Below are positions 32,050 through 44,216 of a stretch of DNA of 64,000 bases, in pieces. The DNA is taken from assembly GCA_963281255.1 (NCBI GenBank), contig OY725490.1:4650001-4714000 (forward strand), in the 5' to 3' direction. How positions within the stretch are numbered: the first letter of the stretch is position 1; every line of letters begins with the position of its first letter. The translations under genes and the position numbers were made by a program. The notes beneath the pieces are model-generated. The model saw only the letters and a list, made by a program, of their open reading frames with translations. It was not told where the DNA came from and made no database searches. The stretch is from Aphrocallistes beatrix. Its lineage: Eukaryota; Porifera; Hexactinellida; Sceptrulophora; Aphrocallistidae.

Positions 32050-34452
32050 TACAGGGGTGCTCAAACTTTAAAATCTACGGGCCACATTAAAAATTAGGCT
32101 CCGCCTTACGGGCCACAAATCATAGATCGCCTCTGGCTTTAGTTTAATCAATTTTCAAGCTATACTATTTGACCTCATATTGCATTAACAATGGATTCTA
32201 CTTGTAAATTCAGGTTATTGACTTAAATTATAATCTTTTGAATGGATTCGAATCATTTGATGTCTCTTTTGAACTCAGCTTGTTTTCTAGCAAGTGGACA
32301 ATAGTACTAAACCTAGATTTGGGGTATACTATATAATGTTCATAGTATTAGTAGAATAACATTGTAGAAAAATCTACCTAAACTACGAAATTTAGCTAAT
32401 GAGAGTGATGATGTTGCTTGGATTTAACTAATAAATCAATATCTGCTTCTATATCAGTCGTTGCTAGACGAAGACACTGCTCCAAATGTGAATCAGTGAT
32501 GGTTGATCTAATTGTGGATTTTGTATGCTTCATGCGGGAGAACATCTGCTCACATAAATATGTGTTTCCAAAGAGCGAAAATATTTTTGCGTGCGTTGTC
32601 AATTTGGGAAAATTTTCCGCTGATACACATGTTTTATAAAATTGTAGCAGTGGCGTATCAGCGAACTTCGTTTTCATGTTCTCGTCACACTGAAGCTCAA
32701 TGAGCTCCATTTGAAATTCTCCCGCTACCTCTTCCATCACATTCACAGAGAAGGATTAGTAGCAATTTTCTGGTTACATTCACGGGAGCGAAAATCTGGA
32801 AACCTCTCTTGGAATTCAGTCTGGAGTTGACATATCGAAGTTACATATTCTGGAGCGTATTCTGCGCATTGCAGTTTTGACATTGCTTGAAAATGAATCA
32901 AAACCTTTTCTTGAAGCTGACTTTTGAAAAGATGTAACCTCATCTCGAACGCTTTCACGTGGTTGAAAAGGACATGGACCAATTGATCTTTGTACTGAAG
33001 CTTCAAGTTGAGGTCATTCAAATGCGATGAAATATCAGTAAGAAAAGCGAAATCAGCAAGTCACTTTGGATCGTTAAACTCGGGCACTGGTTTTCTTTTT
33101 TCTGTCATAAACGATTTGATAGCATCTCTTAACTCGAAAATCCTCGTTAGTACTTTTGAACGACTTAACCATCGCACATCAGAATAATACACAACATCGC
33201 CATATTCAGCTTCCCATTCAGTTCGAAGAAAATTTTGGAACTGTCGATGGTTCAAACCTCTTGCTCGGATGAAGTTCACAATGTCCGTGATTACCCGCAT
33301 AACTTGCTCAAAGCGGAGAGATTTCGCGCACAAGTTTTCTTGATGGATTTTGCAGTGGTAGCTCGTGAATCTTTCAGAGTCCACTCCTTCCTCTTCTTTC
33401 AAAAGAGCTACCACCCCGGCTTTTTTTCCAACCATACTAGGAGCTCCATCAGTCGCCACTCCAGCAAGATTTTTCAAACTTAAGCCGTACCTAATAAGAG
33501 CCGTTTTCAACGCTTCCAGAATGTCTGTACCTCTTGTTCTTCCTTTCAAAGGGCACAATGCAAGCAGTTCTTCAAAAATATGGAATTTTTGATCAATTCC
33601 ACGAACGAAAACAGCTAGTAGTGCAGTGTCAGTTTGATCAGTACTTTCATCCAAAGCTAATGAGTAGAACATACATGTATGTAATTTAGTTCTCAACGTT
33701 TCCTCGACATTCATAGCCAATTCTTCCACTCTTCTAGTGACAGTAGCTCGAGATAGAGATACATTTTTGAAATTGTCAATATTTTTTGGGCAAACACATT
33801 CAGCTGCTGACACGAGACACTCTTTTACAAATTCCCCATCGGAAAATGGTTTTGACTTTTTGGCAATTTTTTGAGCAATGACATAGCTAGCTTTAACACA
33901 GTCATCAGCTTCCGTAGCTACTTTCTTAAAAATTGATTGCTGTGTTATTAGAGATTTCCTTAAACGATTTTGTTTGTCTGTACGTGTTTGACCTTGGAGA
34001 CTAGCATACATGGCTGCATGCTTAGTATCGTAGTGTCTTTTTAAATTGTATTCATTGATAGCAGACATTGCTTCTCCGCATATTAAACAAACAGGCTTTC
34101 CATTACTCTCGACAAAAAAATATAGATCTGTCCATTTTTCATTGAAACTGCGAGATACTTCACTGTAATCTCGTTTTCTGCTAGAACTCGCCATTTCTAT
34201 TTAGGTTCTGCCTCCTAGGTTATACTTGTAAGCTCTAATAATTGATAGAATTCGTAAATGCAACTATAGTTACCAAATACTGTATTCATACTAGGAACAT
34301 TGATGCATTTGTAGAGTATCTATAATTATTTATATATGGTGTTTAGAAAAAACAATTATTATCTGACGATTGAAGCACGTCAATCTACTGTATATATATG
34401 AATAATGAAAACAAGCGACGAATTATCCGCGGGCCACCGTTTGAGCACCCTT
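32050..34452. mobile_element. hAT element nested in the ZMYM1-type hAT, TSD CTCTAGTA
   Basis: Left end CAGGGGTGCTCAAACTTTAA and right end CCGTTTGAGCACCCTTG are inverted repeats, with GCGGGCCAC and GGGCCACA just inside. CTCTAGTA is duplicated exactly (32042-32049 and 34453-34460). The insertion splits the older transposase between LLE and RSSAKYY. Length 2403 bp, about the size of an autonomous hAT. Confidence 0.95.
32396..34194 (-). pseudogene. hAT transposase (ZBED5/GTF2IRD2-like), two lesions
   Basis: 34194-33061 encodes a BED-like zinc finger (CLICGEAMSAI...LKRHYDTKH), then the RNase H-like core with LALDESTDQTD (first D) and GVATDGAPSMVGKK (second D), then CKIHQENLC and SDVRWLSRS. An in-frame TGA at 33063-33061 follows NDPK, where tryptophan is usual; the frame continues LADFAFLTDISSH. 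Near 32745 a one-base loss shifts the frame between TNPSL and VNVMEEV. The C-terminal dimerisation part follows (SLFGNTYLCEQMFSRMKHTK). Only two lesions in about 600 codons suggest recent activity. The protein is of the type fused in mammalian GTF2IRD2 and ZBED5. Confidence 0.9.
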
Positions 34453-35552
34453 GCTCTAGTAGTATACGTTTTAACACCAGAACTGAGCATAAGTCGATTA
34501 ATTCATTTTGTGAATCTGCTGAAAGATAATGAACTTGGAGTCTTTCATTTCTCTGTTGACTTTATTTAACCTTCTTCACATGGTCTTCTTGAATTAGGTC
34601 CCAATGGGAAAGAAGTTCAATCAAACCAAGAAAGTTTCCATTTTGAGGACTACCGATGAGGTGTGTTGAACCGCGAAATGCCAAACCCCTTTCGCCTAAA
34701 AACAATATAATGTCAATCAAGCGTTCCAAAATTTTATACCATTTAGATTCTTCAGGTTCTATTTGCGCAGACAAGCTATTTTCTATGCATTGAGATTATT
34801 TCAATATTAGTTCATATTCTCTCCAAGACAGATAATTATGTTTGTGATTGTTACTCCTTTCATGCTCTGAATTATATCACATAATTTTCTCCATTTAACA
34901 GTTGAAGGCCATCCTTCTTGAGAAGATAATGCTGATGAATTGACCTCTAGACCTTTACTAAATAGACGACATGGGAAGTAAAATACTGCGTCTTTTTTCC
35001 TGCCCATACCAACCAATCTCTCTCAACTATCTCTCCATTGTGATTTCTGTACTTAAAAATTGAAATTGGAAATGCTTGATTACGACTATCTTCAGGAAAC
35101 TTATCTGGTAAAGGGAGATAACTGTTGAGTACATATTTTTCAATAGTTTGATTCGTTAGTGTGGCAATCATTCCAATATCGAGTCCATCAACGAGATCAG
35201 ATACATCTTCATTTGCAAAGGACAGTGATATAATACTTGTCGCTAGTGATTTTTCTGCTCCTCTAATATCATCTTCAAAATTTAGTACATCATTAGAAAT
35301 ATCTGCAACTGCAACTGACATTGATTCAGAATCAACAGATAAATTTTCAAGATTTGATGAATCTGCGAATTGAGACTTGTGAGATGTAATGCCCATTTCA
35401 AATAACGAGATTTTACCTTTCTCTGCAGTCTCTTCTTCTCTCGCGTCTTTTTTGAGTGCCAGATTTGTGCATTTTCAGGAGAAATATAAGATGTACGATA
35501 CGAATTTGTTTTGAAATTTTATTTGAAAATACATTGTACATATATATATATA

Positions 35553-35740
35553 CAGTTGACTCCGCTTAATAGGGCCACTGTTTAATCGGGTCAGCCGCTT
35601 AATCGGGCCACTTTTGGCAGGACCGGAATAGCTCTCACACATAGAAGCCAATACAAAATATTTTCGGTTAATAGGGTCCTCCGCTTAATCGGGACAAATT
35701 GTCCTCTGACCGATGTGGCCCTATTAAGCGGAGTCGACTG
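35553..35740. mobile_element. Tigger/pogo-like MITE, 188 bp
   Basis: CAGTTGACTCCGCTTAATAG at the left and CTATTAAGCGGAGTCGACTG at the right, nearly perfect inverted repeats with TA flanks. It lies in the 5' non-coding part of the ZMYM1-type hAT. Same family as 23443 and 62037. Confidence 0.9.
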
Positions 35741-36205
35741 TATATACAAGTTACAACACAATTATAACAAAGTAATTAATGAATAATTTTCACATACACA
35801 CACTGTCAAAGTAATTTTACAATGAAGTAACACAATACCTATGTAATAATTTGCATAATATATTGTGATAATTATATTGCATTTAAATTGAGATAATTAT
35901 ATTGCAATATTATGCAATATAAGTATCACAATATGTTAAGAAAACTATTGATATCATAATTTCAGTTTTAATGGTTCTAGATTCTAGCCTTTGCAATTAA
36001 ATTTTAACACTAATAATTTTATCACATTGTGGTAAGAAAGTATTGATACTATCAATTTGAGTTAAATTGCAATTAGATTCAATGACTTTTATGACAAATT
36101 TTAGCCACTAATTTAAGGTTCTTTCGGGTTATGGGCCCCCATCTTGGTATGGGCCCCGGGGCAGTGCCCCGGCTGCCCCACCCTCTCGTAGGTCCTGTTC
36201 ATATA

Positions 36206-36314
36206 TAGTCGCGAATAGCAAAACAAGACTCAAAAAAAATTCCGCGAATAGTCGAAACCGCGAATGACAAACTCGCGAACGGCGAGGGCTGCCTGTATAT
36301 ATATATTGTATATA
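36206..36314. mobile_element. Right end of a pogo/Tigger-like element
   Basis: CGCGAATAGTCGAAACCGCG and ACTCGCGAACGGCGAGGGC then CTG-TA resemble the right terminus of a Tigger-type element read outwards. The left terminus is not seen in the window. Confidence 0.4.
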
Positions 36315-36903
36315 TAGGGTGTCTCAAAAGTTCTGCAACAACCAATTTACTTTGTTAATTTGACTAAGATCACTTGATTGTATTCCAAATTAGCCTCCAT
36401 AAATGAAATTTAGCACCCTTCTAGCATAGAAATTTGCTCAACTCATTACGTAAAAACATTTCTTATAAAATTTTAATAATTACATACCAATTACTCCAAA
36501 ATTTGGAGCTCAAAAGTGTCAAGTTTGAAGATCACTATTTTTCTGATGAAATAATTACATTAATCACTTTTATATTCTGTAATTGATTCATAATGCTAAA
36601 ATAATATTATTACATTTGATTTATGTAACGGAAATCTTCTATAAGAACGCGAGTATTTTAAGTATAGACGTCAAATGTACCATGGATATGAGTTTTTTAT
36701 TGAGATAAAAAATATGTTTTACTAGACAACGATATATATGATCCAGCATCGCAAATAAATTGAGAAAAGCAGGCCATTGGGAATGCAAAATAATTAAGAT
36801 AATCCTCCCTATTTTTTGATTAAAAAGAGGTACGGATATTCGATCTATTTATCTATGTATAATGCATCAGCAACATTTGTTGCAGAACTTTTGAGACACC
36901 CTG
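36315..36903. mobile_element. mariner-type MITE (GGGTGTCTCAAAAGTTCTGC)
   Basis: Left GGGTGTCTCAAAAGTTCTGC and right GCAGAACTTTTGAGACACCC pair perfectly over 20 bases; TA flanks both sides. 589 bp, no transposase. Same family as 1637-2995. Confidence 0.9.
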
Positions 36904-38607
36904 TATATAGTCTCTCATGTAATTATTTAGAATTTTTGATTAATAAATCAGTCTAATCCTAAGAAAGAAATAGTTTGAACACCCGAAAAAGTACAAGCTA
37001 AAAATGGAAATAATGATGACGTCACTATGGTACAGCAAGAATAATGAGACTGAATTTGGCAAAATACTTTAATACCTATATTTATAACGAATTAATTGAA
37101 GAAACTGCCAGGCTCAGGGAGTTGATCTTTGGCATGTTGGAGTCTTTATTAGGGGCTTTTTACCGAATATTGAAGGCCACACTTCTGAAATTCCAAAATA
37201 ATTATGAAAAATGTTTATATATATTTAACAATACTCCTAATGATTGTTTAGCATGATCTCCTCACTTGGACACATATTTCTTGATTATTTCAATATTCAA
37301 ATTTATTATATGTTTTCAAAAGGAAGTTTGAGGATCCTATATATTATCATATTTATCCTTTGATTAAAGATTTTAATGGATATCATATTTTCAATAATTT
37401 TAAGATATGACGTCGGGATCTTTACTGAAAAATAGTCGTATCTCTCAAACCAAATGTCGGATTTTAAAACTTTTTTAAATGTCATAATTTTATTTCTAGT
37501 GCAATTATCTCCAGATTTCTCCTATTAAACTATCCATTCCCCAGATAGGTACTCTCTTTTAGATCTATGTGAAGGGATTTTAATGGCTTTTCTCTATTTT
37601 TTTGCATTATTGAATCTCCATAGGGGTTAAATCAACATTTAAGATCCATATGATTAGGAAATATCAAATAAGTAAAAAATCCGTTGATAAACTAATTTTG
37701 GTTTTTTTTACGTCATGCAAAGTTTTTTCGAGGGCGATATCAACTGTAAAACATCATTACTCGGAAAAATTAACTCGTATCTCAATTATAATGCAGTGAA
37801 GTGAAAGCCGGGACTATTTTGCGTCGATTCCCGTCAATAGAATCACTATTGTATGAAAACTCGCTTATTTAGATTGACACCAAGATTGGGTGGTTAAATT
37901 TGTTTCCTAAACTAACGTTACAACGTGCACCCTAATTGACCAGTCAAATGCTCCAGCATTTGCAACACAAAACCAGCGAACCGGCAAAATATCAAAAAAG
38001 CAGCATTTAATTTTAGACTATTGTTTTGACTCACTATTAGCAATAGGCAATCTCTGTTAAGCATATTATCATCGCGATAGCATTGATCTACTAAAATGTA
38101 TTTATCAAATCGGTTTGCCTACATATATTTACATAATTTTAGTCATTTCCTCTCAAATAAAAATTGATCTAAAATACAATATGATTCTATTTTTTAATGT
38201 TTATCATACTGCTTATAGCAATAAACGTGCAAGTTGTATATGTCGAATTATTGACAAGGGGCAACAGAACAGAACTAATTTATCCAAAACAATTTTTTTT
38301 AAATTTTCAAAATCATATAATTCCCAATTTTTCTTAAGTATATTCCTCGTATGCTTGGTGCTAAGAAAGTATAATGGATATTTTTTATCTTCGCGTTGTT
38401 GCCATTTCGCCCTACAAAAGTATAATAGTGCAATTTGGCCTATTTAATGGAATACATTGTGTATTAGATTTTAAAGAATTAGTCAAAAAAATGAAATTGT
38501 ATTGATTAGTAATATGTTTAGATTAGTGCCAAACTGAAAGTAAAGGTTGCACTTCTTGAGATCAGAACGAGAAAATGGACAATCAATTCGTTACAGAGAT
38601 ATATACT
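36904..38607. other. AT-rich region with HC remnant, no supported gene
   Basis: 36960-37145 holds an HC remnant (AACGAATTAATTGAAGAAAC, ACTGCCAGGCTCAGG). The rest resembles diverged copies of the long non-coding repeat of 38.9-40.3 kb (TTAATGGATATCATATTTTC). The plus-strand frame at 38115-38447 has no recognisable domain and I do not call it a gene. Confidence 0.4.
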
Positions 38608-38609
38608 TT

Positions 38610-40477
38610 TGAACCTCTCTTATCCGGGCACTACCATCCGGAAGGTGTCTGTAACTCGGAATTTGTCGGATGTCAAAAATACTATTATCCGCATGGGAAC
38701 ATTAAAGTATTTCTTTTCTAAAATGTCCAGCTCTTTCCTAATGAGGAGTTATAAATAGGTTTTGGAATACCTTATCAATTTCATTTTGGGAAATATATAA
38801 GAGCAGAGAAAAAAATCGGGGATCACCCAGTAACACGTAGTAAAAAGAATAGTTAATAAAGTAATTAACAGTGATGTAGTTTACTAAGTTAAATACTCGT
38901 AACTGAACGTATCTAAGGGTGATCCGGATCTCGGAGGTGCCCTTAAAATTCTGTAGAGACGGTCAATTTTGAAATATTAAAGTCCCGAGATATAGAGATT
39001 TTAAGTTTAGATGTTAAGAAGAATGTAGAATGAGTTATTAATAATGAACAAAAGCATTCACAGACATTTATTCTCATTTATACTGCTGATTTAGGTATAT
39101 TTGAACCAAATATTTACCAAAAATACCAAGAGAACCCTGAAAATCCACAAATTTCCTTGAGGCCCCTAACCGCGAATGTTTTGGGATAATTGTGAATAAT
39201 AATTCATATTCCTAGCACTACGAATTATAATCTATCAGTTTAGAATGGTTGAAGAGCTTCCATAAAGTATATTAGGAAGTTAGAGCAAAAATCTACGACT
39301 TTTAGTTTCCAAGTTAGGATTTTCGAAAAATGCCACGTCATATGACAAAAATCCAAAACTTAACATTCCATAGGGTGTAGTGCAATTATTATCAAAGAAT
39401 CATATATGTACTCTCATAAAAAGTATATTAGGAAGTGAGAACTAAGAATTTGGACTTATATTTACAGAGATAGAGAGATATCTCTTTTTGGACCCTAAAT
39501 GGGGGCTTTTGACTGAATCTGCGAGGTCCAAGGCCAGAACTTTCAAAATAATTATCAAAAGTTCTCCAATTTTTCTGTATACTTTATTAACGATATTTTT
39601 ATTCATTATTTATCATAATAGCCACATTTGGACACATATTTAATGATTAGATTCGCCATTTTCTAATATATTCAAAGTTCTTCATAGAATTTGCATTACA
39701 ATTAAATCAATGATAATTCGAGAATTATTTATTTATTGACAAAGGAATGTTCGAGGAACCTATATATTTTTGCATATATCCTTTTAGTTATGAATATATT
39801 AGATTATATATCTTCAAAAGTTTTTAAGATATGACATCGCCCTCTTTCGGGACCATAGAGAGATATTATGCCCGAACTTTACCTATAATAAGCGATATCT
39901 CAAGAACAAATTGTCGGATCCGAACAAATTTTTTTTTGAAACGATCAGAATTTTATTTCTGATCCAGTGATCGCTAAATATCTGATATCAAACAGGCGAT
40001 TTCCCGAGCATTATATAAATGAACTCCTTTATAGAGCTATTTTGTTTTGATTTTATTTGCCCATTCTTTTAAATCTTTGTGTTATATAATCTCCAAAGGT
40101 GCCAAAACAATGTTAAGGTCCATATCATTAAAAAAATATCAAATAAGTTAAAAACTACTTGGTAAATGAGTCAAAAACCTCCAATAATTTTTAAATTTTT
40201 AGTAACGCTAAACTTTAGGGGGTTAACTCACAAAAATCAAAATAAATACCTTCCAAATAGTGCTATCAGATGGTAGACCGATCAGTAATACAATGAAATT
40301 AGCAATAAAAATTTTTATCCTTAAACAATTGCAATTATATGACAAATTGTTTGACTTTGTATCAGGATTAATTTAGAATCAGGACAGAGTCAATCCACAA
40401 CTCCGAGTTATGGATGCCTGCCCGGTTGAGGGAGGTGCCAGTAGCTCAGAGTTCCGGATCTGAGAGCGTCTACTGTA
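38610..40477. mobile_element. Tigger/pogo-like element with a 1.4-kb repeat insert
   Basis: Left TGAACCTCTCTTATCCGGGC and right TCCGGATCTGAGAGCGTCTA are terminal sequences of the same type as 8025-8330. Between about 38947 and 40320 lies a segment of the long non-coding mosaic repeat, beginning near GGTCAATTTTGAAATATT and ending near AATGAAATTAGCAATAAA. Confidence 0.6.
38947..40320. repeat. Long mosaic repeat, copy 1
   Basis: Segment shared, in parts, with 44.6-45.96 kb (inverted), 51.49-52.37 kb (direct) and 58.31-58.74 kb (direct). Diagnostic words are GTCCCGAGATATAGAGATT, AAGTCTACGAC-type words, CGATCAGAATTTTATTTCTG and GGTGCCAAAACAATGT. No open frame is conserved between copies, so it is non-coding. 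Confidence 0.75.
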
Positions 40478-42790
40478 TATACACACATATACATTAATCG
40501 AGTTTTAATAGTAAGGATACGCATATATCTAGATGGGGATGATCAATCAAAAAATAGACCCTATTTAGAGGATTCAATTAATTTCACTGTTTTTGTCATT
40601 AACGAGATAATGACCCCATTATCTCCTTACACTAATTAGTTCTCACACTATTGGAATTAGTTTAATTTTGACAACGGAATTGAATTCTACACATTAAAAT
40701 TCCCTCAGATAGAAACTTTGGTCATGATTCACCCAGTTCAAATTGTGTCACCTGTCCACAGTTTATAATTATTTTGATGGCTCTGATATTTGAATGGTGT
40801 TAAGAGTCTAGAGGTACAATGTCATTGGTAATTCTTTGTCTAAATATTTGCAGGGATAATTACAGTATAATATCAACCAAACATCTTTACCATTAAAACT
40901 CGATTAAAACGGGTTAGTAACCTTTGTTTGCATATATACTCCTTGACCAGGTGAGAAAAGTTCATTTACCCCTTGCAATAGAGCAAAAAAATTATTTATG
41001 TATGGTACGACTTCATTATTTAAAACATTTCCGGACACATTTCAACTTTGAATAATGTTCGGTCGATTCTGTTGGTTTTAAACTTTCAAAATCCCCTTGT
41101 TTTAGGCAAAGTATTTGTCAAAGATAATAGCCCCAAGCCCCAATATGGCCTTTTAGGGCACCAAATCGTCACTTAGAACAACACAACTATTAACGGGAAC
41201 AATATTTTCAAACCGCCAATATTTTTGGTCAGTCTAACTAATCGTGGTTATTTCGATGGAAATCGACGCATAATGGCTCAACATAATTGACCGAGATAAA
41301 AGTCTGCAGTACGAGCAATTGTTAGAAGCTTGTAAAGTAACTATGAATGATAAGTGAATTCGATCACATTTCGCTGCTATAGGCTAAATAATACCGAGCT
41401 GTATTCCAACATGGTTTCGACAAAACCTTCTAATACTTTCCAGAGCACATTAATTAAGATTCGTTACATTTTTGCCATCACTATAAAATTTTAACTATTT
41501 AGTGTTTTAAACATCCCCATTTATTCCAAAAGACTTGATAATTGATGTTATAATTATTGAGGCACAAAACGTTTTAACAACGAAGCCGTGGTTGAGGAAA
41601 CATGAACTTTTAGCATGTCACCGAGAAGGCATGAAAAATAGAAGGCCAGTTTTAACACAGTCAAAATTTAATTAGACTGATAAATCAAAAACCGTATACG
41701 ATAGACCTTTGAAATGTATTATTATCATATACAAACATTAAATCACAAGGTCAGCTGAAGCAGCTGTAAAGTGGTCAAGCCCATTGCTTCACCATCCCTA
41801 TAGTGATCAGGCCTCCTAGGCATTTTAGTATTATGCCTTAACATAAGTGGTCAGGCTATGGTCTGACTGGCCTGACCACTTCCGCCGGCACTGTATCAGA
41901 GTATCCAAATCAGCTAGCAAAAATTCGATATGTCATCATGTGATTTCGCAATAGGCTCTTTCTAGAGCGAAAAATGCTGTTGATTTAACTCATTTAAAAT
42001 ATCGTTTTCTGCTTTTTTAATCCTTGATTTTTTATAAAACAACAATAGGAAGGCTTTAATCCAAAAAATCTGAAAATTTAACGAGATGGAACCCCAAAAA
42101 TCAAAGTCTTAATTCAACCATTGTTATACTGTTTATGGATAGTACTAGTTAGTATAAGAATTAATGCATAATATGAGTTTCGAACTAGGAATAAATATGA
42201 AGTTATAGTCACTCAAAGTCTGAATCCTATACAATATCAGTGGTTGGGCCGTTCCTCATAACTACACTATTGACTAGGATCAAGTTGATTTTACTGTTCA
42301 AATATCATTATTATCGATTGATTGAGCTAGTAGCGAAGCTATTTTGTTCTATTTTAACTAATTTTTTTTATGACGAAAAATATTTTGTCAAGCCATTTAA
42401 TCAGGAATTTTGGGACAAAATAATTTTCAGCTTTTAAACTTTCCTTTTATTTGAAAAGCTTGATCAGAGTATTTTGCGTGTTTTTTACAATATGTTTGTG
42501 CTTAAAATGTGAATATTTTTTGAGTTAGGGTGATCATACGGATGAGCACCAATTAATAATTTTAAAAATTTAAATTATCAGATTTTGATTGAGAAAGGCC
42601 AGATTTGACCGGCTATAAGTACATAAATAACCATTGGATTAACAAAATATCTCATTATCGGATTATTTAGACTTCCTAGAATGATATAAAAACTAAATTA
42701 CAATATATTTGGATTTGTCAATTTTTTCAAAATTTGAGGGCCTGTCACCTTTTAAATGGGAATGTCTATGCATTCCTCATTTAAAAGTTT
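40478..42790. other. AT-rich region, few recognisable features
   Basis: Begins with an HC 5' terminus read backwards (ATTAATCGAGTTTTAATAGT, 40490-40520); another eroded one is at 40888 (CCATTAAAACTCGATTAAA). A short GC-richer palindrome, GTGGTCAGGCTATGG and GGCCTGACCAC, lies near 41849-41880. No gene is supported. Confidence 0.45.
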
Positions 42791-42802
42791 GGGTCTTTAC
42801 TA

Positions 42803-42838
42803 TAAACAAGCGCGCTTCGCTTGCTTGCGCTGCGCGAA
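42803..42838 (-). mobile_element. HC hairpin end only
   Basis: CAAGCGCGCTTCGCTTGCTT and GCGCTGCGCG directly abut unrelated AT-rich sequence. It is a truncated 3' end. Confidence 0.6.
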
Positions 42839-43189
42839 AAAAGTCAGAGGGCACAAAATAATACTCAAAATGTTCGAATATCTGCCTAAAAAATTCAATT
42901 ACGAAATTATTTCCAAACTTGTCATAAAGTAAATTGTGCGGGAAAAGTAGAAAGATAAAGTTGTCAAAATTTATTAGGGAGAGACTTGATGTAAAGATCA
43001 TTAATTTATTAATAATGTACTACGGGGTAGAGTAATGGATATTTTTATCAATGGAAGATTACTACAACCAGATATGTTTTAAAATTATATTATTGATATA
43101 CTTGCAATCATCATCTCGGCATTCGCAGCTTCATAGTTGCGGGTATATTTTCCCACGAAACCCATAATCTTAGCTTGTATAATGATTAC

Positions 43190-43610
43190 AAGCACACTTC
43201 GCTTGCTTGCGCTGTGTGTCCGCAGAGTCATCCAATGGGCGCTTGGGGATATTAGAGAAACAACACGTCGCATACTTGTTCTCTACTAATTATGCTGAAT
43301 TGCCATTTTTCTGCAGTTACATTATTGAAAACAGAACACAAAGTTCACATTACTAAAGATTATTAGACTTGAATAATCAACCAATTTCAGTCTATGTCGT
43401 AAACGACAAGTGTGTTATACGTATTAAAGTGTGTTATATGTATAATCAATCAATTGGATCATAAAATACTTGTAACAGTCAAATTATAGACTTAAAAAAG
43501 CTGTATTCAATTATTTATGTGAAATAGAATCGTGTGAATCGCATTATACAAGTCTGATCATTGATTGGTTCTCACATAAACCAATGAATTTCAATCAAAA
43601 ATAGTCCCTT
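43190..43610. repeat. Paralogue of 24495-25950 without the foldback (empty site)
   Basis: Same order of words as 24495-25950: ACACTTCGCTTGCTTGCG, TATGCTGAATTGCCATTT, AATTTCAGTCTATGTCG, CACATAAACCAATGAATTT. The uninterrupted site is CTTGTAA at 43469-43475, against CTTTTAA duplicated at 24.8 kb. Confidence 0.8.
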
Positions 43611-43614
43611 CATT

Positions 43615-44074
43615 GTCACCTTTTTTATAATTAGAAATTTCAGTTTTTCGACTATAACTCAGCCATTTTAAGTGATAGATGGCTGAAATTTAAAAAAATA
43701 GTGTATATTAATATCCCGCACATATGATGTAACTGTCATCAAAAATGATGGTTAACCACTCTGTCATGACGTCATCATTACGCATCAAAATTTTAAAAAT
43801 TGACAAATTTGCTGATTTTTCGTGCGATATCCATTATAACAGTGGGACAGACGTATTTACTAAACACGTGTGTCCTTTGTGTCCGCGGGAGGCGACCTAT
43901 GGGCGCCTAGGGACACCATTGATTAATTATATGGGAGATAACATCTCTAAATACTATTTAGAGATGTTATCTCCCATATAATTAAACAAAGGTGGTCCCA
44001 GGCGCCCAAAGAGCAGCTCCCGAGAACACAAAGTGTCCGCCAGCCGCGCAACACATGCAAGCGAAGCGCGCTTG
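43615..44074. mobile_element. Two HC hairpin ends joined as a perfect palindrome
   Basis: 43615-43865 is an HC fragment (GTCATGACGTCATCATTACG, GCGATATCCATTATAACAG). 43866-43954 is a hairpin end in one orientation (GGCGACC, GGGCGCC, GGGAGATAACATCTC). 43955-44074 is the same part reversed and nearly complete to GCGCTTG (44074). The junction at 43925-43984 is a palindrome of about 60 bases. Confidence 0.75.
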
Positions 44075-44216
44075 TATTAATGATTTTTTGTCGAAAACCA
44101 ATGAAATTAGTGTAAATATTTAAAAAATAAACCAGACCGGCTAACCGATCGAAGATTTTCTCAACCATTAACCGAGATTGACGGCGGTTAACCGGTTAAC
44201 CGGTTAAAATAATGAT

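Larger units (their letters stand above)
30573..35396 (-). pseudogene. ZMYM1-like (TTF-type) hAT transposase, broken and interrupted
   Basis: Minus-strand pieces in order: 35396-34947 with YVLNSYLPLPDKFPEDS and the TTF-type region; 35016-34807 with RKKDAVFYFPCRLFS; 34774-34562 with GLAFRGS; a short unannotated stretch to 34461 (NELIDLCSVLVLKRILLE). Then the nested hAT. Then 32064-31843 (AKYYSIMVDATPEYSH, first catalytic aspartate), 31788-31606 (MVGKYKGVQ, CGCHTLNLCG), 31655-31428 (SGTRWSERIS), 31431-30661, and 30767-30573 with the dimerisation tail (SFSKLKLIKNYLRS, IDFRDVIKAFAREKARR). Several frame changes and an in-frame stop before the YDNGANM block make it inactive. The family is often annotated as zinc finger MYM-type protein 1-like. 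Confidence 0.85.
30399..36197. mobile_element. ZMYM1-type hAT element, TSD TTCATATA, with two nested elements
   Basis: Left end CAGGGCCGCCGATAG (30399) and right end CTCTCGTAGGTCCTG (36197), flanked by exact 8-bp duplications TTCATATA (30391-30398 and 36198-36205). Inner GGCCCC/GGGGCAG words near both ends are also inverted. It encodes a broken transposase on the minus strand (35396-30573). A second hAT (32050-34452) and a Tigger-like MITE (35553-35740) are nested. Removing them and one target duplication leaves about 3.2 kb. Confidence 0.9.

Noticed and set aside
9585..34194. Repeated TGG-to-TGA changes in transposases, hinting at a code with TGA as tryptophan
   Set aside because: All tryptophan codons in CMTR1 are TGG, CMTR1 and the talin-like ORF end in TGA, and the transposases also carry frameshifts. 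Ordinary G-to-A decay explains it.
36206..36314. GC-rich words (CGCGAATAG) as a regulatory island
   Set aside because: They look like one terminus of a Tigger-type element; there is no gene nearby to regulate.
38115..38447. 110-codon plus-strand ORF as a gene
   Set aside because: Composition is that of translated AT-rich DNA, with no domain and no splice or repeat support.
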